A DNA stretch of 7,063 bases, taken from assembly GCA_029264635.1 (NCBI GenBank), contig JARIAA010000161.1, forward strand, positions 1 to 7,063, in the 5' to 3' direction. A program made the translations under genes and the position numbers. Below the pieces are notes generated by a model. The model did no database searches. It worked only from the letters and a program-made list of their open reading frames with translations, and was not told where the DNA came from. Shown one piece after another: positions 5,485-7,063 of the stretch. The stretch's first letter is position 1. Each line of letters begins with the position of its first letter. Origin of the DNA: Psychrobacter sp. GTDB taxonomy: Bacteria > Pseudomonadota > Gammaproteobacteria > Pseudomonadales > Moraxellaceae.

Positions 5485-5982
5485 ATGGCTACACCGAGCA
5501 CTGACGTCATCGCTCTACCCGATTTTCCAGTAACGATCGTACGTAATCTTGATGGCAATTTTATCCAAGATGACATCAGCTTAAAAGAGATGGTTGCACA
5601 CACTCATAAAGGCCTTATCCTTTACTTTTATCCTAAAGACGATACGCCAGGTTGTACTATCCAAGCGACAGAATTTACTGAGCACCTGAGCACCTTTGAT
5701 AAACTTGGTTATGACATCGTTGGCATATCAAGAGACAGTGTTGAATCTCACCAGAAGTTTATAACTAAGTACGATTTACAGATTCCACTAATAAGTGATA
5801 GCGATGAAAAATTATGTCAATACTTTGATGTGATTAAAGAAAAAAACATGTATGGTAAAATGACTATTGGGCTTGTACGCTCTGCATTTGTATTTAGTAA
5901 AGAGGGGGAGCTTATCCACGCACAGCGTAACCTACAGGCAAAAGGCTATACTCAACGTTTGCTTGATACTTTAGCGACTTAG
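5485..5982 (+). CDS. bcp: BCP/PrxQ-type peroxiredoxin (thiol peroxidase)
   Basis: A cytoplasmic thiol peroxidase that reduces hydrogen peroxide and organic hydroperoxides. The 165-residue product has the peroxiredoxin core: LYFYPKDDTPGCT (46-58) with peroxidatic C57 and the PxxxTxxC residues P50 and T54, VGISRDSVESHQKF (79-92) and VRSAFVF (131-137), which supplies the conserved active-site arginine R132. The +5 resolving cysteine of E. coli Bcp is absent: the position is T62. The only other cysteine is C111, which does not match the alternative resolving position I know (+36), so it may act as a one-cysteine enzyme. AAGGAA lies just upstream of the ATG at 5485. It has its own promoter candidate and ends at the bidirectional terminator shared with the DUF1501 gene. 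Confidence 0.93.
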   Translation: MATPSTDVIALPDFPVTIVRNLDGNFIQDDISLKEMVAHTHKGLILYFYPKDDTPGCTIQATEFTEHLSTFDKLGYDIVGISRDSVESHQKFITKYDLQIPLISDSDEKLCQYFDVIKEKNMYGKMTIGLVRSAFVFSKEGELIHAQRNLQAKGYTQRLLDTLAT

Positions 5983-6028
5983 CACCAAAATAAAAGATTG
6001 TTGATATTACTATGACTGTTGGGGTGTC

Positions 6029-6086
6029 AAAAAAAGCTTAACCAACATAGACTGCTTTATCATAAATGTTAGTTAAGCGCTTTTTT
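6029..6086. terminator. Bidirectional terminator between the peroxiredoxin and DUF1501 genes
   Basis: A long imperfect hairpin has arms 6029-6048 and 6066-6086: an A run followed by GCTTAACCAACAT on the left, and ATGTTAGTTAAGCGC followed by six T on the right. There is one C-A mismatch and a two-base bulge in the right arm. The A and T runs on opposite sides let it serve both converging genes, whose stops lie 47 and 13 bases away. Confidence 0.85.
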
Positions 6087-6098
6087 ACCTGTTTTATA

Positions 6099-7063
6099 TT
6101 AAATTCTCATAAACCCTAGATCTTGATTATTAAACTTATAAAGGTTTGGAGCAATGAGCCTTAAATCACTACTGGGCACACCAAACCATTTAGCCAAGGT
6201 TGCTGAATACTGGTCAATAGAGGTTGTCGGCAGTAATCGTCCCTGACCTGTATCTTCTGCAGTATTGAGACCAATCTCAGGGCTTTTACCATAAAAATCT
6301 CTACCATTAACAGCGCCACCTATAATCATATGATGACTTCCCCAACCATGATCAGAGCCATTATCGTTGCTACTAAACGTACGACCAAAATCTGATGACG
6401 TAAACGTAGTGACATTTTGAGTCATGTTCATCTCTTCGGTCGCTTCATAAAAACTTGCCAAGGCTTCATCAATCAAAGACATCAGTTTGTCGTGTCTATT
6501 TAATAAGTCAGAGTGAGTATCAAAACCTTCGAGAGTGACAAAAAATACTTGTCTTTTGACACCAAAGTGAGCTCTTGTTTTGATTAACTTTGCAACGACT
6601 TCTAGTTGCGCCGCTAATGAGTTATTAGCCGAAAACTTGGTGTTAAAACTTCCTGCACTCTTTAAAGCTTGGGACATCGAGTCTTCAGCTTCCATTGAGC
6701 GCTTGGTAACAGAATTAAGATGGCTCTCCATAATATTGAAACGCTCTGACGTAATTAACTCCTTTAGTGCCAACGCACATTTTTGTGAGCCATAAAGTTT
6801 GGCATTTTCTTTTGCATATGAGATGGGAATAATACCACCCGTATCGATATTCAGCGGAATGGTTTGCTGACCTGTCAAGAACAGCGAGTTATTAGCAGTG
6901 CTAATACAAGAGAACATAGATTGTGAGTTTTGGCTTAAAATCAAATCCCCTATTTGTCCACCCCATCCTTCTTTAAAGGCATTAGAAGTGGCATTTTGTG
7001 CAGTTTGCCAAGCCTTTTTCTGAGTAGAATGAGAAAATAACATGGCTGGTAGAGGCACTGTTT
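6099..7063 (-). CDS. DUF1501 family protein, 5' end beyond the window
   Basis: The visible C-terminal part of about 320 residues carries family landmarks, numbered from a GTG at 7058: GFDTHS (178-183), VTTFTSSDFGRTFSSN (216-231), DHGWGSHH (236-243) with GGAVNGRDFYG following (247-257), and the closing GRLLPTTSIDQYSATLAKWF (273-292). These proteins belong to the alkaline phosphatase/sulfatase-like fold group and are usually exported, often by Tat; their substrate is not established. Full-length members run to about 400-480 residues, and the frame is open to the window edge, so the GTG at 7058 is probably internal and the signal sequence lies outside. One oddity is LEGFDTH where many members have LGGFDTH. 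A DUF1800 gene is a common neighbour but cannot be seen here. It converges on the peroxiredoxin gene, and no functional link is implied. Confidence 0.88.
   Translation of the reverse strand, partial: TVPLPAMLFSHSTQKKAWQTAQNATSNAFKEGWGGQIGDLILSQNSQSMFSCISTANNSLFLTGQQTIPLNIDTGGIIPISYAKENAKLYGSQKCALALKELITSERFNIMESHLNSVTKRSMEAEDSMSQALKSAGSFNTKFSANNSLAAQLEVVAKLIKTRAHFGVKRQVFFVTLEGFDTHSDLLNRHDKLMSLIDEALASFYEATEEMNMTQNVTTFTSSDFGRTFSSNDNGSDHGWGSHHMIIGGAVNGRDFYGKSPEIGLNTAEDTGQGRLLPTTSIDQYSATLAKWFGVPSSDLRLIAPNLYKFNNQDLGFMRI

Noticed and set aside
6580..6795. Plus-strand open frame of 71 codons inside the DUF1501 gene
   Set aside because: It is antisense to well-conserved DUF1501 sequence and shows no motif of its own.

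Overview
The window reads as chromosomal DNA from a gamma-proteobacterium, most likely Moraxellaceae and close to Psychrobacter. That placement is an inference from the moderate AT-richness, the protein sequences and the gene set; no search was run. Every gene I can name is a housekeeping or respiratory-accessory gene. I see no tRNA, rRNA, CRISPR array, insertion sequence or phage gene.

Layout. (1) Positions 1-2451, + strand: a cbb3-type cytochrome oxidase assembly block. It starts with a broken 5' copy of ccoG (37-414), then an intact ccoG (330-1739) and a fixH-like gene (1870-2451). (2) A bidirectional terminator (2477-2520) separates this block from ttcA (2562-3716, - strand). (3) ttcA diverges from queC (3951-4736, + strand) across a 234-bp region with one promoter candidate for each gene. 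(4) A 272-bp gap holds a strong sigma70-type promoter and a possible 27-codon mini-ORF, and leads to a small exported four-cysteine protein of unknown function (5009-5338) with its own terminator. (5) A BCP/PrxQ-type peroxiredoxin gene (5485-5982, + strand) converges on a DUF1501 gene (6099 to the window edge, - strand, 5' end missing), with a bidirectional terminator between them.

How the genes work together. CcoG (a membrane polyferredoxin linked to copper reduction) and FixH serve maturation of the cbb3 oxidase. TtcA and QueC are both PP-loop ATPases that modify the tRNA anticodon loop: TtcA makes 2-thiocytidine at position 32, and QueC makes preQ0 for queuosine at position 34. The peroxiredoxin removes peroxides.

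The most unusual feature is at the left end. The first 84 codons of ccoG, with the leader and ribosome binding site, are present twice in direct tandem at an offset of 293 bp. The coding parts differ at 46 of 252 bases by my hand count, and 39 of those changes are silent, while a 42-bp stretch over the leader and start codon is identical. This looks like a once-functional, diverged ccoG allele or paralogue truncated by recombination. Its reading frame runs through the ribosome binding site and start of the intact gene. I found no clearly novel multi-gene system; the rest is ordinary core genome with some small candidate features.
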